Origin: Planctomycetota bacterium
GTDB taxonomy: Bacteria; Planctomycetota; Planctomycetia; Pirellulales; Pirellulaceae
NCBI GenBank assembly: GCA_027622275.1
Contig: JAQBZB010000030.1
Coordinates: 1-47,751 of the forward strand
DNA length: 47,751 nt
Direction of reading: 5' to 3'
The notes beneath the pieces are model-generated. The model was not told the DNA's origin. It saw nothing but the letters and a program-made list of their open reading frames with translations, and ran no database searches. Every line of letters starts with the position of its first letter. Positions within the stretch are counted from its first letter, which is position 1. Positions 33,201 through 41,729 of this stretch are shown piece after piece. The translations under genes were made by a program, and so were the position numbers.

Positions 33201-36200
33201 AGCGCGTCGTCAACTAACGACTCCAGGCGGTCTGCCATTGCGAATTTGTCGATTGCGGCGGCGGAATTCAAGAGCGCGGCGAACTGGCGACGCCGCTCGT
33301 TGCCATCTGGCTCGGATTCACACAGTTCAACAAAGCTGTCGAACAATTCGGCTTGTATCAATTCACCGACCAGCCGCTGGTTCGAGCAGAGTCTCGCGAC
33401 GTACGCACGACGGGTACCGGCGTCCGTCTCGTCTTTCGCGTAGTTCAGGATCACGCTCCATTGACCGGAAGCGGTAAGCTGCTCGATGGCCTTGTGGTGC
33501 GTGAGCAATTGCCCGACCAGGCTGTTGCGCGTCTCCGGATCCTGGCTGAGCGTGGCGAGCTTGTATAAGTCCACAAAGTTCCCGCGATCAATCAACAGGC
33601 CAACGGCGTTTTGATTGTTCAGCAATCGGCTGAAAAAGGGAACCGAGACTCGGCCGTCCGCCTCCGTCGCATAGGACAGCAGCAAATCGACTTTTTTGTC
33701 CTCCACAAGCTTGGCGAGCGCCTTCGACGACGTCAGCAACTGGGCGCGGAGGTGATCTCTTGTTTCGCCGCTGGTGTGCTGCTGTGTGATCCGCAGCAAA
33801 TCGTCGAAATGGCCTTGCTCGACCAGCAGATCCACAACATCGCCGCGGCCGAAGGTGCTCGCCAGGATCTGTGCTCGCGTCTTTGCGCTGGCCTCCCGCT
33901 CGATGAAGGCGAAGAACTGATTGAGAGTCTTCGTTTCGATGTAATGCTGCACGACGTCGGGCGAGGAGAACACGGCTCCGAGCAACATCGCCTGCCGGTT
34001 CGCATCGGGCACACTCTGTATCGCCGCGCAAAGAGTTTCGAACTGCCCGGCGTCAAGCAACGCCTTGCGCGAGTTGTCGCTTCGCACAAGGGTGTACAGC
34101 ACGTCGTGTTTCGCGTTGGGATCGAGTTCGTCCGCCGCGAAGCGGAGGAGATCAGCCAGCTTGTCCGTCTTCGTCATATGCTCCAAGACAATCGGTGAGC
34201 GAACGAAGTCGTCAAGTTGTGATCCGCCGTGGCGTTTGGCGGATGTCAACAGCCGCTCGAAATGACCTTGTTCGATCAGAGCGTGGACGGCGGTGTTATT
34301 CGAGAAGACGGTGCGCATGAGCGACTGCTGCGTGGTGACAGGAATCCCCGTTTCAGTGGCATCGAGCAATTTCAGGCCGTATCCGAGCTCGACCAGCGCC
34401 TCGAAAGACGGAGGTCGACCGAAGAGGGATCCCAGCCAACTGGCCCGAATGTTCGGATCGGACTCCGCGACCGCATCGCTAAGAATCTGCGCCAACTGCC
34501 CATCCGCGGCCAGCCTCGCAACCGCCTTGGCCGAGAAGACAACGGTTGCCAGTTGACGTTTCCGCGCCGAGGCATCCGGTTCGGAACGCAAGGCGGCCAT
34601 CAGCGATTCAAACAACTCGCTCTTGAGCATTTCCTCGACGAGACGCTCGTTTCCGCAAATCGTCGCCAGAGAGGCGCGGCGCGAGTTCGCATCGGCTTCG
34701 CTCTTGATGATCGAGACCAGTGTCCCAACGTCGTTCCTGACAATCATCTGCTCGACGGCCTTCTGGCTGTACAGCAGCCGTCCGATCAACGCGTTACGCA
34801 ACTTGATGTCGTGATAGGTCGTGGCAATCTTGAAGATGTCGCCGTAGTAACCGTGTTCCACCAGCAAGTCGGTTGCGTTAGGAGCCGCGAACAAGCGCGA
34901 GATGTAGGCCCCCACGAAGTCGGCGTCCGCATCGCCCGTGTAGGACAGCAGAAGACCAACTCGCTGATCCGCCTTGATCCGCTCGAGCGCCTTGGCGTTC
35001 GTGACGATCTGCGCCAGGATGTCACCGCGTGATTTTCCGGTAGCGTGCTGGTTCGCCAACGTGATCAGCGCGTCGAGACTGCCGCGCTCGATGAAGATGT
35101 TGAGTGTGTCACTGCGGCTCGTCAGATACGCCATCAGGCGGATGCGGACGACCGGCTCCGGCTCGTCCGAGATCATCGCCAGAAAGTCATCGAGCTTCTT
35201 CAAGGTTGCGAAGTGCGTCACGACCGGGGGCGACGAGATCACGGGACCCAGCAGCGAGGCCCGCCACATCGGATCGCGTTCTGCCTGGATCAGCCGCAGG
35301 AGGCGGGCGAAGTTCTCCGAGGCAATCAACGCCTCGACAGTCTTTGGGTACACGAAGACGTTTCGCAGCAGGTTGCGCCGCGTGTTGTCATCGGCTTCGT
35401 TGGCGGCGAAGTCCAGGAACAGATCGAACCGTTTCGTCGCCGCCAGGTGCTCGATCACTTTGGGCGCGGCGAGAAACTCGTCGAAGTTCGTGCCGCCGTC
35501 TTGCTTCGCCAAGGTGACGAGGCGGTCGAAGTGGCCTTCGTCCATCAGCAGCGTCACGGCCCGTTGGTTTTGAAACAACCGCGGCAAGAACTGCCGGCGT
35601 GCGCCTTCGTTCTCGGTCTCGGCGTAGGTGAGCAGCAATTTGCTATCGCCGCGCTTGATAAGTTCGTCCATGACGCGGTAGTTCTGGACAAACGCACCGA
35701 ACAAACTGGCTTGCCGGGCCGCGTCAGCGTCGTTCTGAATGAGTTCCAGGAACGTGTGATAGTGGCCGCCTTCGAGCAAGGGAGTCATGGCCTTCGAATT
35801 GCGAAAGACTCCCTGCAGACACAGTTGCCGGACCGTTGCATCGGGGTCTTCCCTCACCACCTGGATCATGAGTTCGATCCGCTTGGTCTCGACCAGGTGG
35901 TCGGCAACGTCGGCACCGGCGAGGAAGTTGGCGAGGATCTCACCGCGCGAGCGGATCGGCAGGTTGCGCGCCAGCGACAGCATCGTCTCGAAGTGCCCAT
36001 TCTCGATCAACACGCGCTGAGCTTGTGCGTTGGGAAGCAGGAACCGCAGAATGTCTTCGCGGATCGGGCCGGTGGCGTCGTCGCTGGCGAGCTTCAGAAT
36101 CCAGGCGGCTTCGTCCTTGTCCTGGAACAACGCGTTCGAGCGATGCGTCTGAAGCAGCACGATCAATGTTTGTGCCCGCCACACGGCGTTCTTGTCCGCT

Positions 36201-37429
36201 TTGATCAACTGCCAAAGCTCCGCGATGGTTCGTTCGTCGTTCAGCGAGTAGACGAAACTTGTGTCGTGCAGCAGGGCCTGAAGGAACTCGTGCCGCGCGG
36301 CATCGTTCGTTTCTTCTTTCGCCAGTTTGACCGCCAATTCGGACAAGCCATGCTGCTGAAGGAATGTTCTGACCGCCGAGGAAGAAATCGCGGCACCGAG
36401 CAGTCGGCCCCGTCTGACGGGATCCGCTTCCTTCGATACCAACGCGATCACTCGGTCGACGCCGCCATCCTTCAGCATCGACTCGACAATCGGGCCTGAC
36501 GCCAACAGGCGTTCGATCAACTTCTGCTGGCCGGCGGCATCGGTCTGCTCCCGCGAGAACGTCAAGATCGCGTCCAGTTGCTTGTTCGTGACGATCGCTT
36601 GGGCCGCCTGCGGGTTCGCGAAGATTTCCTCCAGGAACTCGCCGCGGATCTTCAGGTCCGGCTCGGCTCGCAAGGCGTCCAACAGGAAGCCAAGTTCGTT
36701 ACGCGCCAAGACGACGCCGACGGCGGGAGTTCTAAAAATCGCCGCGAGCATCAACTGTCGCTGCTGCGGGTCGTTCTCCTCGCGAATCAGCTTCGGCAAG
36801 TTCGACAAGGTGCCCGTTTCCGCCAATCGCGACAACGTATTCGGCGCGAACATCAACTGCATCGTGACGGCCCGTTTCCAAGACTCGTCCTGGTCGAACC
36901 CGACAGCGTCCACGAGCGAGCGAATGCGATCCCGGACAATGTACCTGTCCACGATCGCGGGCGATTGAAACAGGAACAGCAGCAACGATCTGCGTGTTTG
37001 CGGATCGGGCTCGAAGCGAACGAGCCGTTCGACGACTCGGATCTTTTTCTGTTCGACGAGCCATCGTAACGCTTGCTGATGTTCAACGCCCTTGGCATCG
37101 CGAAACTGGCGTATGGCCTGCCGGATGTCGACCGGGACGTCCGGCAAGATGCCGTATTCGAAGTCACGCAACAATTGCTTCGCGCGTAAACGCGTTTCCG
37201 CGTCCCGGCTGTTGGCCGCCGCCCGCAGTGCCGGTTCCGCCGCCAGCCCGTATCGCCACAACTGGCGGGATGCCTGCTCGCGAGTCGCATAGTCTCTCGC
37301 CTCGAGCTGTCGAATCACCGCACGAATGCCATTCTCGCGAGTTGCATCGGCATCGCCACCGGCGGTTTGCCCGACCAGCGAGGCCGCAACTGCAATCGAA
37401 AAGAACATCGGTGACATGCAACAACCCAT
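30227..37429 (-). CDS. Giant secreted alpha-solenoid protein (about 41 x 38-residue repeats, TPR tail)
   Basis: 2400 residues with an N-terminal signal-like segment (MFFSIAVAASLVGQTAGG); the exact start is uncertain (ATG at 37429 or 37417). Residues 35-105 are HEAT-like (YATREQASRQLWRYGLAAEP). From about 110 to 1700 runs a tandem array of helical units of about 38 residues. Its consensus is roughly a leucine-rich LLxxLF helix, xxxxAVxxLI, then GHFDxLLxLA and ExDxxxR. Units near 633, 1056 and 1479 (GHFDRL, GHFERL, GQHQFL) are spaced by exactly 423 residues, as are 784 and 1207. From about 1700 to the end are TPR-like helices, clear in the last 150 residues (LHNNLAWATARC, then GYIDTLAEVHFHLGDRDEA). 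I know no named family for the array. No catalytic motif was seen. It is probably a periplasmic scaffold or binding solenoid. Confidence 0.85.
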   Translation of the reverse strand: MGCCMSPMFFSIAVAASLVGQTAGGDADATRENGIRAVIRQLEARDYATREQASRQLWRYGLAAEPALRAAANSRDAETRLRAKQLLRDFEYGILPDVPVDIRQAIRQFRDAKGVEHQQALRWLVEQKKIRVVERLVRFEPDPQTRRSLLLFLFQSPAIVDRYIVRDRIRSLVDAVGFDQDESWKRAVTMQLMFAPNTLSRLAETGTLSNLPKLIREENDPQQRQLMLAAIFRTPAVGVVLARNELGFLLDALRAEPDLKIRGEFLEEIFANPQAAQAIVTNKQLDAILTFSREQTDAAGQQKLIERLLASGPIVESMLKDGGVDRVIALVSKEADPVRRGRLLGAAISSSAVRTFLQQHGLSELAVKLAKEETNDAARHEFLQALLHDTSFVYSLNDERTIAELWQLIKADKNAVWRAQTLIVLLQTHRSNALFQDKDEAAWILKLASDDATGPIREDILRFLLPNAQAQRVLIENGHFETMLSLARNLPIRSRGEILANFLAGADVADHLVETKRIELMIQVVREDPDATVRQLCLQGVFRNSKAMTPLLEGGHYHTFLELIQNDADAARQASLFGAFVQNYRVMDELIKRGDSKLLLTYAETENEGARRQFLPRLFQNQRAVTLLMDEGHFDRLVTLAKQDGGTNFDEFLAAPKVIEHLAATKRFDLFLDFAANEADDNTRRNLLRNVFVYPKTVEALIASENFARLLRLIQAERDPMWRASLLGPVISSPPVVTHFATLKKLDDFLAMISDEPEPVVRIRLMAYLTSRSDTLNIFIERGSLDALITLANQHATGKSRGDILAQIVTNAKALERIKADQRVGLLLSYTGDADADFVGAYISRLFAAPNATDLLVEHGYYGDIFKIATTYHDIKLRNALIGRLLYSQKAVEQMIVRNDVGTLVSIIKSEADANSRRASLATICGNERLVEEMLKSELFESLMAALRSEPDASARKRQLATVVFSAKAVARLAADGQLAQILSDAVAESDPNIRASWLGSLFGRPPSFEALVELGYGLKLLDATETGIPVTTQQSLMRTVFSNNTAVHALIEQGHFERLLTSAKRHGGSQLDDFVRSPIVLEHMTKTDKLADLLRFAADELDPNAKHDVLYTLVRSDNSRKALLDAGQFETLCAAIQSVPDANRQAMLLGAVFSSPDVVQHYIETKTLNQFFAFIEREASAKTRAQILASTFGRGDVVDLLVEQGHFDDLLRITQQHTSGETRDHLRAQLLTSSKALAKLVEDKKVDLLLSYATEADGRVSVPFFSRLLNNQNAVGLLIDRGNFVDLYKLATLSQDPETRNSLVGQLLTHHKAIEQLTASGQWSVILNYAKDETDAGTRRAYVARLCSNQRLVGELIQAELFDSFVELCESEPDGNERRRQFAALLNSAAAIDKFAMADRLESLVDDALAEPDENRRHSWLNGVIGQSQAFPALMRHGCGDRLVRAAEQELDPSRLQSVYRSMVSNSAVISELAKSGQHQFLMQLVADEPRGNEYPYFLYRIVSNEDALRVLTSAGKLNELLDRVAKVSNESYRESLQRQILVSRGTMAAFAEQEKLPALFELIRRSESAALRQSCLQSLVYNDSSRRQLANLTELEVFVAMVGDVEARYRSGIVMRLVSDPDLRRRWIEAGKLAELEKLIELLPDEAYRVQHRQNLFYTPAGVLGHLLRHEQFGEVETLLEKHNGDRAMSWVVSYRASRGQLDSEIKRLRQKDVKTRSDYETRLLSYLLRASGDLVGATEIAESIGDARLLRPLLVERRKWSEAAVLQAESPLPPPVDVAQGMQQDENTQRVEQLGMLASCYRLAGDEARFESTVAELVAFAAANQANSQLVWDAAQALLLNDRVDEGLRLVRGSRPLVAFKLFAHRNDYQAAFETVGCGEHFVANRDWYDALPFGKASADVQKRFEFAIEVARLLRLVGREEAAGSVFSYLEELIESTPIQGVSPARNQLWQWYSGGLYRIGSKERAWNAASKVIDQRVSYPPAVLSDVFGTRAAEARVWWSVLHLQNSVEKSELRLQRIDDVMNPTSVEAVNSFPDLARQAMDFGASGPQSEWFWRGLAGTCTAFGQQELAIECFEHVDEMTFDGTVAYADLLLSSERWADAANAYHEAWSQDYDQLGLLFLAGVAKQRAGEVAEGEMWQRLAELHAVTPRARYQLALALTQRGLNDAANGQWQILLRTAPFESLELNDAARQLAMNAYGHEPELAAPLWQHYLLGDVRPAFWFLNDVSYLSVPALLHKTRALDAIKRNDFKAAEAAVQLALALSPGDTNIAEEVVPLLDAAEQRELADRVISHVVRHYEKLCEVHPKSALLHNNLAWATARCHRRLDEALLHAEKAVELEPISAGYIDTLAEVHFHLGDRDEAIRLSERSVALRPTATTLQAQLARFRSAPLPTP

Positions 37430-37552
37430 TCAAGACAAGATCAACGGCCCCGCAGCAGATGCCGTGCGTTCAGTCGGAACACCTCGTTGAGTCTACCAAG
37501 TCACCGGTGGAGTGTCACGCAATTCAGAGTGCGGGTAGGGTGCTTTCGTGGC

Positions 37553-37594
37553 ATTTCGCTCCGCGAAATTGCGTCCGTTCGCGGGAGCGAACGG
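37553..37594. repeat. Two adjacent hairpins downstream of fabI
   Basis: ATTTCGC/GCGAAAT at 37553-37569 (3-base loop) and CCGTTCGC/GCGAACGG at 37575-37594 (4-base loop) follow the fabI stop on the minus strand by 16 bases. They could stop transcription between fabI and the giant gene. The paired arrangement also looks like a REP unit. Confidence 0.6.
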
Positions 37595-37609
37595 CCACGT
37601 AAGAGCTTC

Positions 37610-38416
37610 CTAATCCCCACTCGTCGCCCGCCGTACGACGTCGCCGTCGAAATAGTTGATCGACATTCCCGCGTCAATCACCAACGTCTGAGCGCTAATG
37701 CCGGACGATCGTGGACTCAGCAAGAACAGGGCGACATTCGCCGCTTCTTGCGTTTGGACGGCTTGGCCACGGGGGATGACTTGCTCGGCGAAGAGATACG
37801 AATCGACGTACCCCGGGATGCCGGCCGACGCCGAGGTCTTCAACAGCCCAGGCCCGATGGCATTGAACCGCACACGTGAGAACTGACTGAACGACTTGGT
37901 GAGAAAGCACAGCGACGAGTCCAATGCCGCCTTGATCGGAGCCATGTAGCCATAGCTCTCGCTCGCCATTCGCGTCGTCGAAATCGAGATCGCAACCACG
38001 GACGCATCTGAATCAAGCAGATCCTTCAAGGCATTTGACAGCGCGATTAACGAGTAGCACGAGATGTCGACGGCCCGAAGGAACTGCGTTTTGCCGGTCT
38101 CGTGAAACGGCTTCATGCCTCCTTCGTAGTCAGCAAATGCGATTGAATGCACAAAGCCGTGAAGTGTCGAGTGCTTGGCCGCGAGTTCGCCGCGCAGTTG
38201 CTCGATCTGCTCGGGGAATTCGACGTCGCAGACATATATCTCACGATCCTTCAGTAGCTTGGCGACGCTTTCCCTGCGCTCCGCGCTGCGCACGACATAG
38301 ACTACTTTTGCGCCGGCTTCTTCCAGCGTTTTGCCGATGTGATACGCCACGCTCTTGCGATTGGCGACGCCAAAGACGACGAGCGTCTTGCCGGCTAGTT
38401 GCAGAAAGTCATCCAC
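37610..38416 (-). CDS. fabI: Enoyl-[acyl-carrier-protein] reductase, FabI type
   Basis: A 268-residue short-chain reductase of the FabI branch, which reduces trans-2-enoyl-ACP with NAD(P)H. The cofactor site is [20 protein letters not shown] at 16-35, with the FabI-style VANRKSVA in place of the usual TGxxx[13 protein letters not shown] at 91-100 corresponds to the FabI SIAFAP loop, and the catalytic pair is Y155 and K162 (Y-x6-K). The additional upstream tyrosine of classical FabI, ten residues before, is not seen (TTRMASES region), so substrate binding may differ. It lies 24 bp after fabZ on the same strand. Confidence 0.85.
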   Translation of the reverse strand: MDDFLQLAGKTLVVFGVANRKSVAYHIGKTLEEAGAKVVYVVRSAERRESVAKLLKDREIYVCDVEFPEQIEQLRGELAAKHSTLHGFVHSIAFADYEGGMKPFHETGKTQFLRAVDISCYSLIALSNALKDLLDSDASVVAISISTTRMASESYGYMAPIKAALDSSLCFLTKSFSQFSRVRFNAIGPGLLKTSASAGIPGYVDSYLFAEQVIPRGQAVQTQEAANVALFLLSPRSSGISAQTLVIDAGMSINYFDGDVVRRATSGD

Positions 38417-38440
38417 GCTGTTTCGCTCCTGCCGCTGTGT

Positions 38441-38863
38441 TTACGATTTGGAAGCCGTCGTACAGGCAAAGTCAAAACGAACCGCAACCTTGCCGTCACA
38501 GGTGACCTTTGCTTGCAGGAAAAATGCTCCTGCAATTCGCTCGTTCAGCTTCACCGCCATCTCGATCGTATCGCCGGGGTGAATCATCTTTTTGAACTTC
38601 ACGTCATTCAACCTTGTGGCAACGGGAACGCCGCTGCCCTCCGCGACGAACTTCGATAACAAGATCGCACCAGCCTGCATCGCCGCTTCGCACAAGATCA
38701 CGCCCGGCACGATCGGCTGATCGGGATAATGGCCCTGAAAGAAAAACTCATCGTCGCGAAAGGTCTTGCGGCACAGAATCGTGTCTTCGCCGTGCCCGAC
38801 GATTTCATCGACCAGCAGCATCGGCCCACGGTGAGGAATCGCGTTAAGGATGTCGTCGGTCAT
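38441..38863 (-). CDS. fabZ: 3-hydroxyacyl-[acyl-carrier-protein] dehydratase, FabZ/FabA type
   Basis: A 140-residue single hot-dog domain that dehydrates 3-hydroxyacyl-ACP. The start MTDDILNAIPHRGPMLLVDE fits the family beginning; an ATG further upstream at 38902 would add 13 residues overlapping the preceding gene. The active-site histidine is H45 (FFQGHYPDQPIVPG) and the acid is E59 (LCEAAMQ). It lies 10 bases after the CrtI-like gene and before fabI, so it should act on the same acyl chain as its neighbours rather than be the only general FabZ of the cell. That last point is inference. Confidence 0.85.
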   Translation of the reverse strand: MTDDILNAIPHRGPMLLVDEIVGHGEDTILCRKTFRDDEFFFQGHYPDQPIVPGVILCEAAMQAGAILLSKFVAEGSGVPVATRLNDVKFKKMIHPGDTIEMAVKLNERIAGAFFLQAKVTCDGKVAVRFDFACTTASKS

Positions 38864-38873
38864 AGTTCGCAAA

Positions 38874-40319
38874 TCAGCTAACCGGCTGAGTCGCCGCGCC
38901 AACTTGCTTCATCAGCAAAGCATCCACGTCGTTGGCCACGATCACGCCATAGTTAATGGCACCCAACCACCCGGACATGATAATGCCGACACTCCCCGCG
39001 TGGTACAACCCCTTGACTTGCGCGGGCAACGCGCGGCTGACCGCCAATCCCTCGAACTTCGTGCCAAAGCTCGCCCCGGCCACGTGCTGCGTGTAGTGCT
39101 GGAACGTCCGCGGTGTCGAGGCTTCCACATGAGCCAGCCGCTCGCGAATGTTCGGCACGTATTGATCGAGATGGTCGAGCGTCTTATCGATCAGATCCTG
39201 CTTGCTCGCTTCGTATTCGTCGTCGGACAGCTTGGCCCAATCGCCGTAGTGGGCGTTGGTGCTCGATACGATCAATGTTCGTGGCCGGCCTGCGGGGCGA
39301 GTCCGCGGGTAATAGATCGAGTAGGTTCTGCTCGTCACATCGCGGCTCAGCAACAGGTCCGTCTTGAACTCCTTGGCGGTTGACGTGAAGAACAAGTCGC
39401 CCAGCGATTCGTCGATCGTCTCGCCCGGATTCAAGGCCATGTAAACCTGCGTGCTGGAATTATTCAGCCGCACCGCGCGAGCTTCTTCGACGAACTGCTT
39501 GTCGAGCGTCTCTTCGCCCAGCAAACGAAAGATGGTGGCGTTGATATTCGCGTTCGAGATGACGGCGCGAGCCTTGATCGTCCGTCCGTTCACCGACACG
39601 CTTTGAACCCGGCCATGCTCGACGTGGATCTTCTCGACGTCACAGCGAATGCGGATGTCGACGCCGTTCTTCTTCAGCTCCTTCTCCATCAGCGAAATCA
39701 GCAGATCCGTTCCGCCTTCGAACGTGTAAACCCCTTTCGACATGAAGTTCGAGAAGACGATGCCGTACGTGATCGCCGGGTCTTCCAGCGTCGAGCCGTT
39801 GGCATAAACAATCGGCTCCATCAACAAGCGATGCACGTCTTCGCGGCCGGGAAAGAACTTGTTGAACAACTCGCCGGTCGTCAGCGACTGGTCGTCGTAA
39901 AAATTCATGCCGCGAGCCGTCTCGAAGAACTCCGCAACTTTCGCTGGTGCGATCTTGAACTGCGTCGTCAGCAGCTTGGTAAAATCTTCGCGGTTGTAGG
40001 TCGTGGTCAGCGAGAACATCGGATTGTCGAACCGAATCCCCTTCAGCTGCACGATCGAATCCGCGATCTCCTGGCTCCAATACCGCCGGCAGCTTTTGAT
40101 CATTCCATACGGAAACCCGTGCAGCGACACATCAAAGATATGCCCGCCCGGCCGCTTGAACCAAGTCGCCATGCCGCCGAGCTTGTAGTGCTGTTCCAAC
40201 AACAACACCGAATACCCCGCCCGCCCCAACACATTCGCCACCGTCAGTCCGCCCAGCCCGCTGCCGATGACGATCACGTCATATTCGTCGTTGGCACCTT
40301 TGAGAAAATCGCGTGGCAT
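38874..40319 (-). CDS. FAD-dependent oxidoreductase, phytoene desaturase (CrtI)-like
   Basis: 481 residues. The dinucleotide fold is complete: [18 protein letters not shown] at 15-32, E42 at the end of strand 2, and [14 protein letters not shown]. The C-terminal FAD-binding stretch is [22 protein letters not shown]. This belongs to the CrtI/CrtO/all-trans-retinol saturase group, which desaturates or saturates polyenes and related lipids. Substrate cannot be read from the sequence. Adjacent fabZ and fabI, and a second CrtI-like gene upstream on the same strand, suggest a dedicated acyl or polyene pathway. Confidence 0.85.
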   Translation of the reverse strand: MPRDFLKGANDEYDVIVIGSGLGGLTVANVLGRAGYSVLLLEQHYKLGGMATWFKRPGGHIFDVSLHGFPYGMIKSCRRYWSQEIADSIVQLKGIRFDNPMFSLTTTYNREDFTKLLTTQFKIAPAKVAEFFETARGMNFYDDQSLTTGELFNKFFPGREDVHRLLMEPIVYANGSTLEDPAITYGIVFSNFMSKGVYTFEGGTDLLISLMEKELKKNGVDIRIRCDVEKIHVEHGRVQSVSVNGRTIKARAVISNANINATIFRLLGEETLDKQFVEEARAVRLNNSSTQVYMALNPGETIDESLGDLFFTSTAKEFKTDLLLSRDVTSRTYSIYYPRTRPAGRPRTLIVSSTNAHYGDWAKLSDDEYEASKQDLIDKTLDHLDQYVPNIRERLAHVEASTPRTFQHYTQHVAGASFGTKFEGLAVSRALPAQVKGLYHAGSVGIIMSGWLGAINYGVIVANDVDALLMKQVGAATQPVS

Positions 40320-40431
40320 GTCGTCCGTGCCTTCAGGATTGTGGGAGAACCCACCAGCTTACCGCCAGGACGAAGAATGAAAAAGGGTTGCCGCGCGCCT
40401 GCGGATCAATTGAATCACGCAAGTGCCAGTT

Positions 40432-41154
40432 CTATTCAGTCTCCTCTTCGAGTCGCACGAACACGCCGAATGTGGGCTCGTCACGATATGGCGTCCCTTT
40501 CAGTTTGTCTTTGATGTGAAGACGGACGAGATCGAGCGGCTCGACGGAGGTTCCGGAGTCCTTCAACTTCAATTGAATCGTGTGCCCGACGCCAAAGGTT
40601 GCATAGGAACGGCTATATGCACTATCTTCCATCCGGCTGACCAATTCTGCCGGCAATTGAGTTGGGGAGTCTATGCTGCTTCCATCTTCATCGGTAACGA
40701 CATACTTGCGAACCCACTTGCCTTCGTGATCCCGACGCAAAGTGAGTTCGAGATCGACGTATCCCGTAAAGATGGCCCCAAATCTTTGGACGTGCGAACC
40801 TTGGACGTTGAAGTTGCTCTTGGGCGGCGCATCTCCCAAAAACTCGCGGATGATAAACTTCCGTCCCGCCGGCAAATAGAGCTTCCACTTCCACGTCAGA
40901 TCGTCGAGCGTCTTGACGGCGACGATGTAAGGCAAGTTCGTATTGCGGACGTCAAGGTAACCGACCTCTCGTCGCAATTCTCGCAACTCGGAATTCGCGA
41001 AATAGAGTCGGACAGACGTGATGAGATGAGAAGCGACGATCGTCGCAATAATGCAGACCGCAAAGAGCTTTCGGAGCGAGAACCGCCATTTGCGGCGCGG
41101 ACGCCGCGCGGCGACGGCTTGTTCGCTGTCAGTATCCCGGCTAACGCCGCTCAC
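40432..41154 (-). CDS. Hypothetical single-pass membrane protein
   Basis: 240 residues. A basic patch (RRPRRKWRFSLRKLF) precedes one membrane helix (AVCIIATIVASHLITSVRLYF, about 32-52), then a predicted coiled-coil start (NSELRELRREVGYLD) and a soluble domain of alternating beta strands that I do not recognise. The GTG start overlaps the stop of the Uma2 gene (GTGA), which points to translational coupling. No known domain; function unknown. Confidence 0.7.
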   Translation of the reverse strand: MSGVSRDTDSEQAVAARRPRRKWRFSLRKLFAVCIIATIVASHLITSVRLYFANSELRELRREVGYLDVRNTNLPYIVAVKTLDDLTWKWKLYLPAGRKFIIREFLGDAPPKSNFNVQGSHVQRFGAIFTGYVDLELTLRRDHEGKWVRKYVVTDEDGSSIDSPTQLPAELVSRMEDSAYSRSYATFGVGHTIQLKLKDSGTSVEPLDLVRLHIKDKLKGTPYRDEPTFGVFVRLEEETE

Positions 41155-41726
41155 TCGGATTCGACTCCCGCTGGCGGTTTGAACAAGTCGGAGACGAGAC
41201 AGCGAAAACCGGGAACGACGGCTTCGCCATCGAGATGGTCTTTGCTTGTGAGAATCGCTCGGGTGTCATCTGGGCGATAGACTAACACTTCTTCACCGAC
41301 CGGATCAACGACCCAGACAAGATGCACTCCGGCATCGAGATACTCGTGGACCTTAATCGAAACCTGACTGAATTCGTCGTTCGGCGAAACGACTTCGACG
41401 ACAAGATCGGGGACAAGCTTGCAGTGGCCCTTCGGGTGCTGCCCCACAAGACGGTTGGCCGCGAGAAAAGAAACGTCGGGTTTGCGGACCTTGGCAGGAT
41501 CGTCGCTGAAGCATTGGTAGCTCGTGTCAGCGGGCAGAACCCAGCCAAGTCCTTTGCTATAGCAATAGGTCGCGAGGAAAAGAAACAACTGTCCGCCGAT
41601 GAAGCTTGACTCAAATCCCATGTTCTTCTCCACAAGCTGCCCATTAACCAACTCAAACGATTTGCCATCCGGCATGTGGAGCAGGTCTTCTGGTGTGAAG
41701 GTGGTTTGTTGCGAAGGAACGCTCAT
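41151..41726 (-). CDS. Uma2 family (DUF820) putative endonuclease
   Basis: 191 residues of the Uma2/DUF820 family, which has a PD-(D/E)XK nuclease fold. Visible are SFELVNGQLVEKN, VRKPDVSFL, and the core PDLVVEVVSPND (aspartate, then glutamate) followed by the lysine of VSIKVHEYLDAG. The family is expanded in cyanobacteria and planctomycetes, and no clear function is established. The ATG at 41726 starts 3 bases after the stop of the CrtI-like gene upstream, and its own stop overlaps the next gene, so it is in one transcript with both. Confidence 0.88.
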   Translation of the reverse strand: MSVPSQQTTFTPEDLLHMPDGKSFELVNGQLVEKNMGFESSFIGGQLFLFLATYCYSKGLGWVLPADTSYQCFSDDPAKVRKPDVSFLAANRLVGQHPKGHCKLVPDLVVEVVSPNDEFSQVSIKVHEYLDAGVHLVWVVDPVGEEVLVYRPDDTRAILTSKDHLDGEAVVPGFRCLVSDLFKPPAGVESE

Positions 41727-41729
41727 GTT

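Noticed and set aside
30300-37100. Several plus-strand frames of 150-480 codons opposite the giant solenoid gene, one at 35045-36499
   Set aside because: Composition (QRLE, DEVCD, RQ-rich) mirrors the repeats of the minus-strand gene. The minus frame has a signal peptide and 41 coherent repeats.
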